Assembly (NCBI GenBank): GCA_002964805.2
Contig: PUDQ02000018.1
Coordinates: forward strand, 466,455 to 530,454
Direction of reading: 5' to 3'
DNA length: 64,000 nt
Origin: Trametes villosa
Lineage: Eukaryota; Basidiomycota; Agaricomycetes; Polyporales; Polyporaceae
Positions 1 to 10,582 of the stretch are shown in pieces (position 1 is the first letter of the stretch; each line of letters starts with the position of its first letter). The notes beneath the pieces are model-generated. The model saw only the letters and a program-made list of their open reading frames with translations. It made no database searches and was not told the DNA's origin. Position numbers and translations under genes: made by a program.

Positions 1-203
1 AGGGGTGTCGGCCGTGGCGGGCACCGACCGAAACGCGTCCTTGGCGGATAAAAACGCACTCCTGTTGCTGTCTGGTGGTTGACCTACAACCTCTTCAATG
101 AACTTATCCACTGGCATTGGCCCGGCGATGCATCGTTGCAAGTTTGACAAATGACGTTTGTTTCGTGCCTGCGCCAGCCTGGGATCGAGTCCGTTGGTAT
201 GTA
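1..203 (-). pseudogene. FunK1 protein kinase, piece downstream of the transposon insertion (runs off the window)
   Basis: Read on the minus strand this piece encodes the same N-terminal block as the intact FunK1 gene at 7163-9834: a RNKRHLSN-type motif, then AGPMPVDKF, then the acidic/serine stretch before the first intron. It is the continuation of the coding piece at 6596-6667, from which it is separated by the 6.4-kb transposon at 204-6595. FunK1 kinases (Pfam Pkinase_fungal) are a family expanded in Agaricomycetes; this block precedes the kinase domain. The kinase domain itself would lie to the left of the window and cannot be seen. The insertion interrupts the first coding exon, so the gene is almost certainly dead unless the element excises cleanly. 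Confidence 0.8.
202..203. repeat. Target site duplication TA, left copy
   Basis: A TA dinucleotide flanks the transposon on the left (202-203) and on the right (6596-6597). Removing the element plus one TA restores the same 28-bp spacing between conserved kinase codons that the intact paralogue has near 9745-9785, which supports a 2-bp duplication. Confidence 0.7.
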
Positions 204-267
204 CTGTAAAGATCAGAGCATAGCGGCGCCGGAGGACCCGGGCAACTTCACCAGAGGTCTATCCCCC
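204..267 (+). repeat. Left terminal inverted repeat of the 6.4-kb transposon
   Basis: Positions 204-229 match the complement of 6570-6595 almost perfectly, and 231-267 (with core CCCGGGCAACTTCACCAGA) match the complement of 6350-6384. The left repeat is therefore about 64 bp and continuous, whereas the right copy is interrupted. Confidence 0.8.
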
Positions 268-287
268 GGGACCCCCCAATCCGGCCC

Positions 288-330
288 TCAAATATGCTAA
301 CTTTTTGGCCGTAGTATGCTAAAAGGGATA
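288..330 (+). repeat. Left subterminal repeats TATGCTA...GGGATA
   Basis: Two copies of TATGCTA occur at 293-299 and 315-321. The second is followed after three bases by GGGATA (325-330). The same composite motif recurs three times near the right end. Subterminal motif arrays are typical transposase-binding sites in eukaryotic cut-and-paste elements; that role is inferred here. Confidence 0.6.
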
Positions 331-504
331 GGGCTCGTCACGTGCGCAGTGATTTGTCAGCAATTTTTGCGGTTTTTCGTCGCCCGTGCAACCGCTGCAA
401 AACGCGTCCGAGGAGTGCCGGAGGTCAAGCAGAATATCATGTAGTAGTAGTACAACGGTACGGAAAGAATATAAAGGCATCCAGTCCCCCAGCGCAACCG
501 AAAC

Positions 505-3500
505 TCACTTCTTCCGCGAGCCTTTTCCCTTCGCCGGCCCTTGGCCCACCGACGCTTTCGCGCCGGCCTTCTTGCTCTTCTCCGGCGGGTCCACGAACTT
601 GAACTTCCGCAGGACGTCCCATCGCGAAGCAGCCCAGGTCTTCAGTATGCATGCATTAGGGGGCCCTTCCATGACCTTAGGTCCGAGATGGTAGAGGAGT
701 TCATGTGCGAAGCCGTGGGTGAAGATGTCGGAAGAGCCAAAGCAGCAAGAGAAGTATGTGTCGCCAGCCTCGTCTTCTGGGTCGTCTGAGCTGTCGTCGT
801 CTTCGTTGCTCGACTCGGCGCCCTTGATATACTGTCAAAACCCATCAGCAAGCCGAGTTCCGCCGAGTAGTAAGAGGAGACACTCACAGCGGACCCTCCA
901 ACCGTCATTGGGAGGTATACCCGTAGCGAAAGGTAGGACAGGCCCGATAGGCCCGCGGCCGAGTCAATGGAGCCGTGCTTGCGGCTGACGTACTTGTATA
1001 GGTCGAGTATTTCGCCCACGTACAGGAGGGGGGAGGTGGACGTGCTTCTCATGATGACAAAACTTCCCGGACGGAGAGGGTGGACAGCGTTCACGTTCTT
1101 GCTGATAACGTTAGGTAGATCTAAGGAAAGCCAGATAATTAGTGCCACGAAGCGAAGCCAAGTGTTGTGTAGATACTCACCTTTCTCAGGAATTGCGGCC
1201 TGGACTGCCTTTGCAACCCCTTGCCAGCGTAGCTCTCGAATCGTCTTCTCCTGTCGCCCTCCCACGGTCAGAGCCTGGTATACCCGCAGATGATGAGAGG
1301 CATGTCGAATTGACATGCACTGGTTCTTCTCCGGGTCGAGTAAGCGTGCTAGAGCGAACTTCTCGTCGATTGCGACGATCCGTTCCGACCGTGTAGACGT
1401 GCCTGACTGATGCTTCACCCGCAGCTTGACGATGAGAGCGACCGACACCTTCTTTCCGTCCTCGAATATCTCGCTGATGATTGCCTTGGGCTGCGTCGTA
1501 ATCGAGCTAGACTTGGATTGTGTGGCAGATGCGGGAGTCAGGGCTGGCGCAGGATACATTTCTGGCGCGGCGTCATCCGGAAGTTCGTTCAGCGTGCCCT
1601 CGTAGTCCTCAGAGAGAGCGGCATAGCGCGCGGCGTAGAGGGCGGCATCGGCACGGGCCGCGGACTCGTCGTTGTCGCCGTTGTCGTCGGTAGGCGGCTC
1701 GATTATGTCCTCGTTGTCGATGTCATCCTCCTCGGGTACGTCAAAGTCCTCTTCTCCGTCGTCTTCGTCTTCCTCACCGGCACTCGCAGCGCCTTTCCGC
1801 GACCGTGGTGGTGGAGCACCCAGGGCAACCAGAGTCAGAGGGCGCGATGGGATAGCCATCCCAAGGATCTGCTTGCTGATCTGCGACGCCTCTTCGAAGC
1901 CCAGGACAACTAGCTCATTGAGGAGGTGGTCGGGCATGCGGACATGGGATTCTGCAAGTTCTTCGGGTGTGAGAGGGGCCGGATCGTAGTCAAGGATGTA
2001 GCCAGAGCGTGAAGTCCTCTCCTTCTTCGCATGGACGCCGCCAGTGAGGAGGATATGCTGCCGCAACATCACATGCTTCACGAGCTTGAGAAGCTCGGCG
2101 TAGGTGAAGTCCGGGAGCAGAGACCGAGCAAGACCGAAGAAATGTTCGACGAATTCAGTGCCGAGAAGCCACGGACAGAAAGGCTGGTCAGGATAGAGTC
2201 GTGAATACGCAATCACAAGCAGAACGAGGGTGTCGCAGAGCCTGTTGAAGATGTGAAAGCTTGCTGAGGAGATGAACGAGCGATCCATGCGATAGAGTGC
2301 CGGAAAACGCTTGGCCATCTGACGGATGTGGTGTGCCCAGATGTGGAGGAAGAAGCGAGCTCTGAAGGCTGCCAGAACACGATCTTGCGCCGTCATACGC
2401 CGATTAAGCCAAGCGTCGAAGAGCTCCCCTAGATTCAGGTCAATTTGTGCAATGTTTACACCGTGAACTGCCGAACAGACTCACCAAATATAAACAGGTA
2501 GACAAATAGACCCGTGAACTCAGGCCGAATGTCCCGAGAACCATCCAACCTTTCCGACGTCGTCGCCGCTAAGGCCATATGATGAAACATCCTGCGTGCA
2601 GCGCCGTCGTCTTGCTTGTCGACATCACTCACATCGCGGAGCTGCAGGCCTGAGATGCCCGTCTCGTAGAGCTGCAAGAACGATCGGTTCACGACATAGC
2701 CCTTCCCCATGCTTGCGGTGTGCGTTCCATGCTGCGGCTGGTTGCGACATGTCTTGCGAGCATGTGGCGGGTCTTGGACTGAAATGAGAGGGCCCGTCGT
2801 GGCAAAAACGGGCGCACGGAGACGCACGCCATAGAGGGGATAGTCGTATGCCAGCGGGGGTTGCTCGCTCTTCTCCGCATCCATCAGAGCTTGAGCGGCA
2901 AGTTCGCTTGATGCGCCGTCTGCTGCCATTGATATAACCGCCATCTTGAGCTGCTTTGCGATAGCCAGAAACCTCATAAGCTCTTGATGAATACCGCTGG
3001 CGTCGTCATTCCCCTTTGTGGGCCGAAGTGCAATGACGAGCGGAGGAATTTGAGGCAGCGGTATCTATAGGAGAGCCAATTAGTACGGTACACCAGTTTA
3101 TACCTGTAAATGGGCAAACATACCTTTACTAAAATTGCGCGGACCTGTGTCGCGAAAGTCTGTTCATCGCTGACACGCGACACAAAATTCTCGATGTCGT
3201 TGGTATCCTTCACGGTGCATTCTTCCAGAGGAAGCACCGCACCGAGGATGTGGCTGCCATAGTCATTCGAGAATGTGAGCCGTTTCCGCACCTTGGTGCA
3301 GTCGCCGGCGAGTGCGACAGGGCCGGTGTACTTGAGCGCATCCATGAGGCGCTTGACCCGCGCAACGTTCTCTAGCTGAAGCTCCGGGTCGCTCAAGCAG
3401 TCGGGGGAACGCTTGACAAAGTACCTATAGTAAACATGGCGTTGTAGTCAGTATACTATGGAATCCTATGGATGCGTCAATTGAAAGGAAGAGCCTCACC

Positions 3501-6038
3501 TCAAGGCGCGCGGACACGGTCCGCCTATGGCCCCGCTGAGAATGGCATATTGCTGCGCAGACTTCTGGCCGTACGAGCGCATGAGTACCATAAAATTCAT
3601 GTATTCGCGAGGGTAGCGCATTCCATTCTTGAGTTTGGTGTTTGGGTCGGTGAGGCGGCGGACTTGTTCAGCCATGACGCGGCAGATGTTCACAAAAGAC
3701 TCGTGGTTCGCTAGTTTGCCATCGCGGGCTTGCTCGTAGAGTGCCAGAAACGATTCGGTGCATTCGTTATGCTCGAGGAGTTTCCACACTCGATAGATGA
3801 AGGGATCGGCCATCTTGGCCTGCAGGTCGCGCGCCTCGAGTGCCCGTATCGCGAAAGGCGCGAACTTCTCGCGCGCCACGTGCTTCTCGCGCTGCGCGTC
3901 TTCGGACATTGCGGACTCCTTGTTCATCTACACACCTCTATCAGCCTAGCTTCGTCTGAAATCTGCCTGTGCTTACCCGATAGACTGCTTTCTTGAACGC
4001 TTCGTTGTTATCTGCTAAGCTCTGGCACTCATCGCAGACTCCTGACTCGTTCACTGTAGTGCCTGTACACCCGGTCGCCTTCACAAATCGGTGCGCGTAG
4101 TCCACCTCCCACCGCGCGAAGCCCTTCAGCGTGTCGTCCATGAACTTCTGCTCTTCGGGTGTCCACGATCGTTCATCAAGCTCGCGATTGCCCGATTGAG
4201 GAGGATTCGAGGTATTGGCGAACGGGAGAGGCTGAATGGGTAGTGCAGTACGCTCCTTTGCTTTTTGCGTCTCCCGGTCTTGCATGGTCGGAAAGGGCTT
4301 GTATGGGAACACACACCGCGCTATCAGTGCACGGAATGTAGGTGAGATGCCGCCGAGCGAGCGGGTCTGCGTTCGAAGGATATATTCCTCGAATTGTGGG
4401 CCTTGCAGATGTTGGCATGCAGCTAGAGCTGGCCGTGGCGATGGCAGCTCCTGCACCTTTGCGATCCCAGGCGGCACCGGCTTTGAGCCAGCGGGGACGG
4501 CTTTGAAGTGGTTTGTAATGGGTGGTGTCTTCATGGAGAGGGTTATGAACTGTTGTCCCGGTATTGACAACGAACTCACCACAGATACTGTACGTGCCGT
4601 GTACTTGACTGTACGCTTTGCTGGTGCAGCTGACAAAGACATGCGTGGTGTGCCTGCAGCTTGGAAGTACCCAGTGATTCCGCCACCTAATCCCGCCTAT
4701 GACACACTCTGAGTGGATGCCGGAAGTATCTGAGAGGGTGAGACTTACCTCTCCTTGTACCGGTTTTGCGCTGACCGTCGCAATGCGCCGCGTTGCCGTC
4801 CCGGTGATGCGCGGACATCTTTCCTTATGTCTTCCCCAGTTATGAAAGTCATACTTCCTGTCGGACCGGAGAGTAATCCAGGTTTGGCATCCTTCGCAAC
4901 GCACTCGGTGAGCTTCCACACCGTCCTTGCTAGTCCATTCGTCCTGTTGTAGGATCTGACGTCGCTGACTTTCGGTCTTTCGCTTTCCTCTAGATTTCTT
5001 CCTAGCTGGCTCTTCATCATCACCACTCATGTCGCTGGTGTCGACACGATTGAGCGTGCGTTTGCGCTTCGCTCCTTCCCCGACAGATTCGGGGGTATTA
5101 ACCGTCGCATTTTGAGTGTTCGGCATGCTCTCCGGTTGAGCACCCTGCTCGGTGTTGCGAGGAACACGCTTCACCAAAGGCGGCCGTTCGCTAGTCATGG
5201 GTAAGCCGTGTGTCCGTTAATGATTGAATAAATTCTTACGGTACGGATAACAGTGCACGCAGCGCGCCAGCTCGTACTGCCTCCTTGGCGCAATCACCAA
5301 GCAGCGGCTGCGCCCACCCATCGGCGAACGTTTGCAGGGCAATCATCACGAACAGCCCACAGGACCAGGAGTCGACCTGTTGGTCGCCAGCGTCGGGTGC
5401 GTGTACAGTGAAGGTGTACGAGTTCCACGCTACACTTGGCGACCCTATGCAGCGCCGGATTGCGTCGACTGCCGAGCGTAAGTCCTACGATAGCGTAGTG
5501 GTTAGCGTAGTGTTTACTTCACAACAGCGCCACAACTGCTGACCTTCTCTGCCCAGTCCCGAGAATGCAAGTACGGCATGCTGTCAACAATTCCGCAGGA
5601 CTGATCCTTCTCATTTATGTACCCTAGGACCCAATGCGCTGGTTCACCACCACACATCGGAAAGGCCCAGCGTAGCCGAGACTGCAGGGCCGCGATGCCG
5701 TCGCTCTCGCTCTCTGGGCACTGTCTGTGGGTAAGTAAATATATCGGCTCGTGAGTTGGACGATAACTTACAGCTGCTCTTACGTGCTCTTCGACAGATC
5801 CCTGAAAGCCTCCATCGTCTACGCGCCCTCCCGCAATGGCCGGGATCCAGGAGGAAAAGAAGCAGAAGTCGGCACCGGTGGATGACCGTTCAGCGACTTG
5901 TTGAACCACAGCCGCATAGGCATCCAGTGTCGTCCCGGTAAGCCTCTGCGTGCGTCCCGGGAGGAGTGTTTCTAACTCTTGAATACAGAAATCGATGTTG
6001 CGAATCCGCCGCATGTGTGTGTCTGGAAGCTCGTGCAT
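505..6038 (-). CDS. Transposase with N-terminal Ulp1-like cysteine protease domain (P-element-like core)
   Basis: Reading leftwards from ATG at 6038, exons join in frame through short GT-AG introns. The first part resembles Ulp1/C48 proteases: an AHWVLG block, then IVDSMPY, then QQVDSWSCGLF with the expected His, Asp and Cys. Next comes a cysteine/histidine cluster (CEGCQTW...HNWGRHKERC) in a basic region with likely nuclear-localisation runs. The transposase part contains ALAGDC, MAADGASSE, DPPHARKTCRNQ and GTEFVEHFFGLAR, in the order of the catalytic blocks of P/THAP9-like transposases. An acidic linker and a lysine-rich tail (VGQGPAKGKGSRKK) end the protein at TGA 505-507. No stop or frameshift was found in the exons read, so it may be functional. 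It could instead be two adjacent genes, protease and transposase; the Ulp1 exon near 5240 joins the next one in frame at the CTAG acceptor near 5188, which favours one. Family assignment is inference. Confidence 0.7.
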
Positions 6039-6107
6039 GCCGATCGCGAGTATGCTGGTGGAGAAGTAGTGGATGGTTTAACTTGAACATGCACACTATC
6101 ACTCTCA

Positions 6108-6115
6108 TTTATATA
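6108..6115 (-). promoter_or_regulatory. TATA box of the transposase gene
   Basis: TATATAAA on the minus strand lies about 70 bp upstream of the ATG at 6038, a normal fungal core-promoter distance. It supports 6038 as the real start. Confidence 0.55.
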
Positions 6116-6237
6116 CAGCCTAGCCACGACGATGTACCCATTGTTTCAGTATGTACATGCTCCGGCGGGGCCACCGTGGCTAAGCCATGGCTCGCGGACC
6201 CCTAAGCGCCGGTCGTTCAGCTCCGAACTTGGCCTCA

Positions 6238-6384
6238 AATATGCGATCACGGGATAAGGTCTTGGGCGCCTATTCCCTTCTTGGGGCGTCCGGTATGCTA
6301 AGTCGGATAAGGGTACTTTCCTTTTCGGGAGGTCAAAATATGCTATCGCGGATAGACATCTGGTGAAGTTGCCCGGGTCCTGGC
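6238..6384 (+). repeat. Right subterminal repeats and inner part of right inverted repeat
   Basis: Three motif copies in the same orientation as on the left: TATGCGATCACGGGATA at 6240-6256, TATGCTAAGTCGGATA at 6294-6309, and TATGCTATCGCGGATAG at 6339-6355. The inner inverted-repeat block complementary to 231-267 follows at 6350-6384. Confidence 0.65.
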
Positions 6385-6595
6385 GCCGGGTGTGACCTGT
6401 GACCGCCGAGATACATAGCGGCGGAGCGGCGGGGCGCCCACAACTACCATATACGGCGCGTTAGCGCCCGCTCCGGAGGCCAAAAACGGGCGCTTAGGGG
6501 CCCCGGAGCCGTTGTGACCAGTGACACAGGCCAAATAGCGGGGCGGCGAGGCCCCCTGTGACCTGTGACCCGCCGCTGTGCTCTGATCTTTACAG
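6385..6595 (+). repeat. Expanded right terminus with outer inverted repeat
   Basis: The outer inverted repeat is at 6570-6595. Between it and the inner block lie about 185 bp absent from the left end. The extra DNA is bounded by two copies of TGTGACCTGTGACC (6391-6404 and 6557-6570) and is rich in GCGGGGCG-type runs, as if a segment had been duplicated or inserted within the inverted repeat. Confidence 0.6.
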
Positions 6596-6667
6596 TAGTA
6601 ACTCGGAGTCGAGAGCCATAGGCGCATCATAGACACACAAGCGACCGACGTCGTTGAAAGCAGCCAT
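6596..6667 (-). pseudogene. FunK1 protein kinase, 5' coding piece upstream of the insertion
   Basis: Minus-strand ATG at 6667 opens a reading frame beginning MAAFNDVGRLCVYDAPMAL, which aligns from its first residue with the start of the intact FunK1 gene next door (MVEFDGIGRFCVYDAPMAL, start 9834). The frame runs directly into the transposon at 6595 and resumes at 203. Start choice rests on this alignment. Confidence 0.8.
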
Positions 6668-7162
6668 CCATGGGGTTGTACAGACGGAGCTTAGAGGAGC
6701 TCTGAGATTCGAGCAACAAGTTCAAGACCAAGGGGTGCAGCCGCTGCGTCTGCAAGTATGAGGTCCCCGACCGCTGACGCGGACCAACCGGCCCGCTGAG
6801 ATCCATGCACACCGCTCACTTCGAGCTCGAGCGCACTCTCCCATTCACTGTGGCCGGCACTCCCGAGTTTGAGCCCAGCTTCTTGTCACGGTCATACATC
6901 AGATGCGCCCGAGCGCTGCGCAATTGCGAGCGCACACAATCGAATAAACAGAAGAGCACAGTACATCGAAAGCGTGATAACTATTAGCAAACGAAAGCAA
7001 CACAACGAAGTGGACTAGGTATATGAGTGCCGCCTGCGTCAAATTGAAGGTAGCCGTGACGAGGGCGAGGAATGAGGGTTGCGATGGCCAGGGAAGCACA
7101 TAGTGATGGATGTCGAGAGAAGCGACTAAGCAAGTGCAAGGAGGTAGGGGGACGAGCGATGA
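6668..7162. other. Intergenic, no gene seen
   Basis: Holds the upstream region of the broken FunK1 gene and the 3' flank of the next FunK1 gene. I see no convincing coding, RNA or repeat feature. Confidence 0.5.
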
Positions 7163-9834
7163 TCATCGGCGCGAGCGACCTTGCCCTCGGCCCCGCGTTG
7201 TGCGTCGCTGAGCAGCCGTGCGTGGTGCGCAAGGGCCTGAAGCGGCTGGGGGCGCGGCGGGAGGGGCCTGGATACGCGTTGGTATCGTCTTGATACGCTG
7301 GCTCCGACGTGGGCCGTCTGTATGGTGCGGAGCCGCAGAATCAGGAGACGACGTAGTCGCGCGAGCGGCTTGTAGTCGCATAGATCGTCGGCGTTTTGGG
7401 ACGGGTACACCGCCCGGGAGGTCGTCTTCTGCGAAGCGCTTGCGCATCGGCGTGGGGGGCACGCTGGGCGCTGGGGTCGAGAGCGAGGTGAAGTCGTAGT
7501 ATCGGGCCTTGGTCACGTCGTGAACGGTGCGGTTGTCGCGCTCCAACACGCGCGTCTTGAGAAAGTCTGTCCAAAACGCATCGACATGCTCGGGCGTCCA
7601 CTGCTCGCCGTACATGACAGTTTGAAAGAGGTCGGGGCGTTGGAGCGTCAGCAAGGTGGTGAGCCATTCCGCGAGAGCCGCACTCTCGAAACCTGCTTCA
7701 CGGATGAGCTCCCGGCTGTGAGCGGTCATCATTTTGACGCCGCCCCCGTCCGGGGCCTCTGACACCGTGTTGTCGACTTTCTCGAAGTAGCCTTCAATGG
7801 TGGAAACGAGCTCATCCCTCGTGAACTTGTGTGGTAGGTAGAGTAGCGCGCAGTATAGGACCACGTGGATGAGAGATTCCATGTCGTCCAGGAAGGTTTG
7901 CTTGGAGGTCGCATACTTCATCTGCAGCATTCGCCACGACATGAAATACCATGTACCCTAATAATGCGGTTAGTACAATCCTTCCTGGGACACAGGGCCT
8001 ATACTTACCGCGCGCCCGGGGTGGAGGGCTTGCCCGGAATCGTCCACACGGTCTGACGCTTCCCAGTCAATCAGATAGCCTCGTCGGATCTCCTGCCCTG
8101 GCACCTTAACAAGGATGATGTTTCCAACGCTTATATCTCTATGGATGCGAGAGTCCTTCGCGAGCGCATCTCTCATTGCTGTTTGACAATGGGCTCACGT
8201 CAGTGTCTGCTTATCACTCGAATACGCGACATACCGGTGAACGCGTCGTGCGTCGAGTGGAGTAGCTCCTCGGTACCTCTCACGGTAGATAACCCATAAC
8301 CAACGGTGCCCATGACCAGGCGATAGCGTCGCATATCCGTTGTGGACACGGGTTCACCGGCAACGTGGCATGTCCAAGATCCTTGCGCTACCTTGGCGGT
8401 GATAGTGGTCTGCCAGACGAGAGCTATGGACACTAATCAGAGCCCTGACGCAGATTAAACACAAAAGCCTTACAGGTCTGTGCTTCGTTGGAACCGAAGT
8501 CGGGAACGTCGCCATGCGTTACCAGGGAAGGCACATTACGCACACCAAGCCGGTTCAAGTGATTGAGCAAGTCGCCTTCAAAGGCTCCGGGGCCGTCGTA
8601 TGCGATATGCCATGTATCTTTCAAGAACACCACGCGGGATGTCGTAGCCTCGACAGCCCAATAACCCCGGGTACCTCGGCCGACGAGGGAGAGCGATGAT
8701 ACTACGGGACGCGAAATGATGAATTCCGAGGCGTTGGAAGGCGAGAGAGTGGGGGATCGTCGAGGGTATACCTTGACTACGGCCGCGTGTCCTGGGGAAT
8801 AGTGTTGGCTCAGTGCCTTGCCGAGCGCCTCGCCGTCCACCTCTAGCTGAGAGCGAACATACTCCTTGACAGTATCCCTAAAACGAAGCTCCTGCTCCGG
8901 GGTAGCTGGGGAGACTGTGCGGTCGTGACCGCGCAAGGCATCGGTCGTCCGCGAGAATCGCCATAGGAATTCGCAGAGAGGCTCCGGGCGTTCGCGGATG
9001 TCGAATGCCTCAGAGACGATACAGCCAGCACGGTCCCAACGGAATAACCGAGCGCAGGACCCGGCCATTGAGACGGAGTAAAAGGCGTTCCGGTGCTGAC
9101 GTGCGAGGATCTCTGTTACAAAGGCGATGTGCAACCCGAGCGCGTCTTCAATCTCCTTCCGTACCGTGTGGTCGTAGAACCAACGCCCAGCAAGAGAAAG
9201 ACATTCGAAAGATGAGCGTTGTTCTGTACCAAGGTCCGGTGGAGGGTCAACGAAGATATCGTGGGAGGGATCAGCGATAACTTGAATGAAAAGCTCCGCG
9301 TATCCGAGCTCAGAGCGAGAGCGACGGCTCAATCCCTGTACAGCTGGGACGTTACGCTTGGCGTAGCAGGATATATGGGGTTTTGCGTACCCCAGGCGGT
9401 TGGGGTGTAAGCTACGCCGAGCGGTGTTGTGGAAGGTGAAGCCAGGGCAACGGGATTTGTGTGTAGTCTGTCTGTTCAGTGCGACGAGCTGATACATATC
9501 GGTTTATAACGGGGACCACAAAGCAGCAATGCGCACGCACCAGAGGTTCATAAATCCCTTCTGGCGAGTCGGCCGTAGAGGGCACGGACCTGAACGCGTT
9601 CTTGGCAGATAACAACGCGCCCCGGTCACTGTCTAGTGGCTGGCCGACGACGCTCTCTAGGAACTTGTCCACAGGCATGGGCCCCGCAATGCACCTTCTG
9701 ATGTTAGATAGATGGCGTTTATTTCGCGCCTCCGCAACTCCAGGGTCTAGGCCATTAGTACACGAGAGGTCGGTGTTCAAAGCCATGGGAGCGTCGTAGA
9801 CACAGAAGCGACCGATGCCATCGAACTCGACCAT
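7163..9834 (-). CDS. FunK1-type fungal protein kinase
   Basis: Five coding exons on the minus strand. N-terminal blocks (CVYDAPMALN, AGPMPVDKFLESV, SRCPGFTFHNT) precede the kinase domain. The FunK1 signature NAFYSVSMAG...RLFRWDRAG is present, followed by LVGRGTRGYWAVE, VVFLKDTW (putative ATP-site lysine) and the catalytic loop HRDISVGNII at about 8120-8146. The usual DFG position reads IDWE, as is common in this family. A GTWYFMS-type block and a C-terminal helical region follow, then a basic, proline-rich tail with KRRRS and RRSQR runs that could serve as nuclear signals. Start 9834 is preferred to 9861 because the paralogue at 6667 begins at the same residue. FunK1 function is poorly known; a Ser/Thr kinase role is inferred from family membership. 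It stands in tandem with two related genes. Confidence 0.85.
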
Positions 9835-10582
9835 AGTTGAGCTATCAGAGACGACAAGCAAAGGAACGAAGGGCGGTGACGAAAATGGCGGCTAGGGGGC
9901 GAGAAGGGCAGCGTTCTGTGAGGACCCTTGGGCGATGAGCAGGGTGTTGGTTCAACTTGAGCCTGAATTTGGGCGCTTCGGAATTAACGCAGGACAGCCG
10001 GCATAACGGGCCGCTGTTTCGTTTGAGCGCTAGTCCGGACATTCGCGCATCGTCATCGCACACGGCGTGGCGGCTACGGAGTGGCTACGGTACTACTACA
10101 ACTTGTACTATTACAACACCAATGGCCACACTTATCGGCGTCTGCCCGGCGTACTAGTACAACACCACCGCTGTATCATTCGGACTCGTCACTCAGAGTT
10201 TGCGTTCCCATGACCTACAGTGCTGCAGTTGCTTAGCGTAGCATAGCAATGTTCGCATTCAACACGCACATCGCTAACCTCGGCGATGCGCTTCTTGGAA
10301 TTCTCTGTGAAGTGCCCGTGTAACACGGACGCCAACGCAACATGCAGCCACGAGCGCAAAGCCCTGAATTCCAAGCGAAAGCGCGTATAGCCCGCTGTAG
10401 TGTAGAAGTATCGGAAGAGCAGTTGCACCGTGACCGGGGTGACTAGTAGTACTTGACATGGATTCTCAACGAGTTAATAACATTGTAACAACAAACCACG
10501 GCAGGAGACGTGTGCGTGTTCCAGCTATGCGTAGGCGCATTGAGTATCAGAACCACTGCGATCATGCAGACATCTTGCTCAC
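9835..10582. other. Intergenic, no gene seen
   Basis: Lies between two tandem FunK1 genes. No coding region or repeat could be supported. Confidence 0.5.

Larger units (their letters stand above)
204..6595 (-). mobile_element. 6.4-kb DNA transposon with Ulp1-like/P-like transposase gene, inserted in a FunK1 gene
   Basis: The element starts CTGTAAAGATCAGAGCA at 204 and ends with the reverse complement at 6595. TA flanks both ends. Inner parts of the inverted repeat also match (left 231-267 against right 6350-6384). It contains one long multi-exon minus-strand gene (505-6038) occupying nearly all the interior, plus subterminal TATGCTA-type repeats at both ends. The insertion splits a FunK1 kinase exon cleanly. 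The superfamily is uncertain: the transposase motifs look P-element-like, but the 2-bp TA duplication is not what P elements make (8 bp). Boundaries are well supported by the paralogue comparison. Confidence 0.85.
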
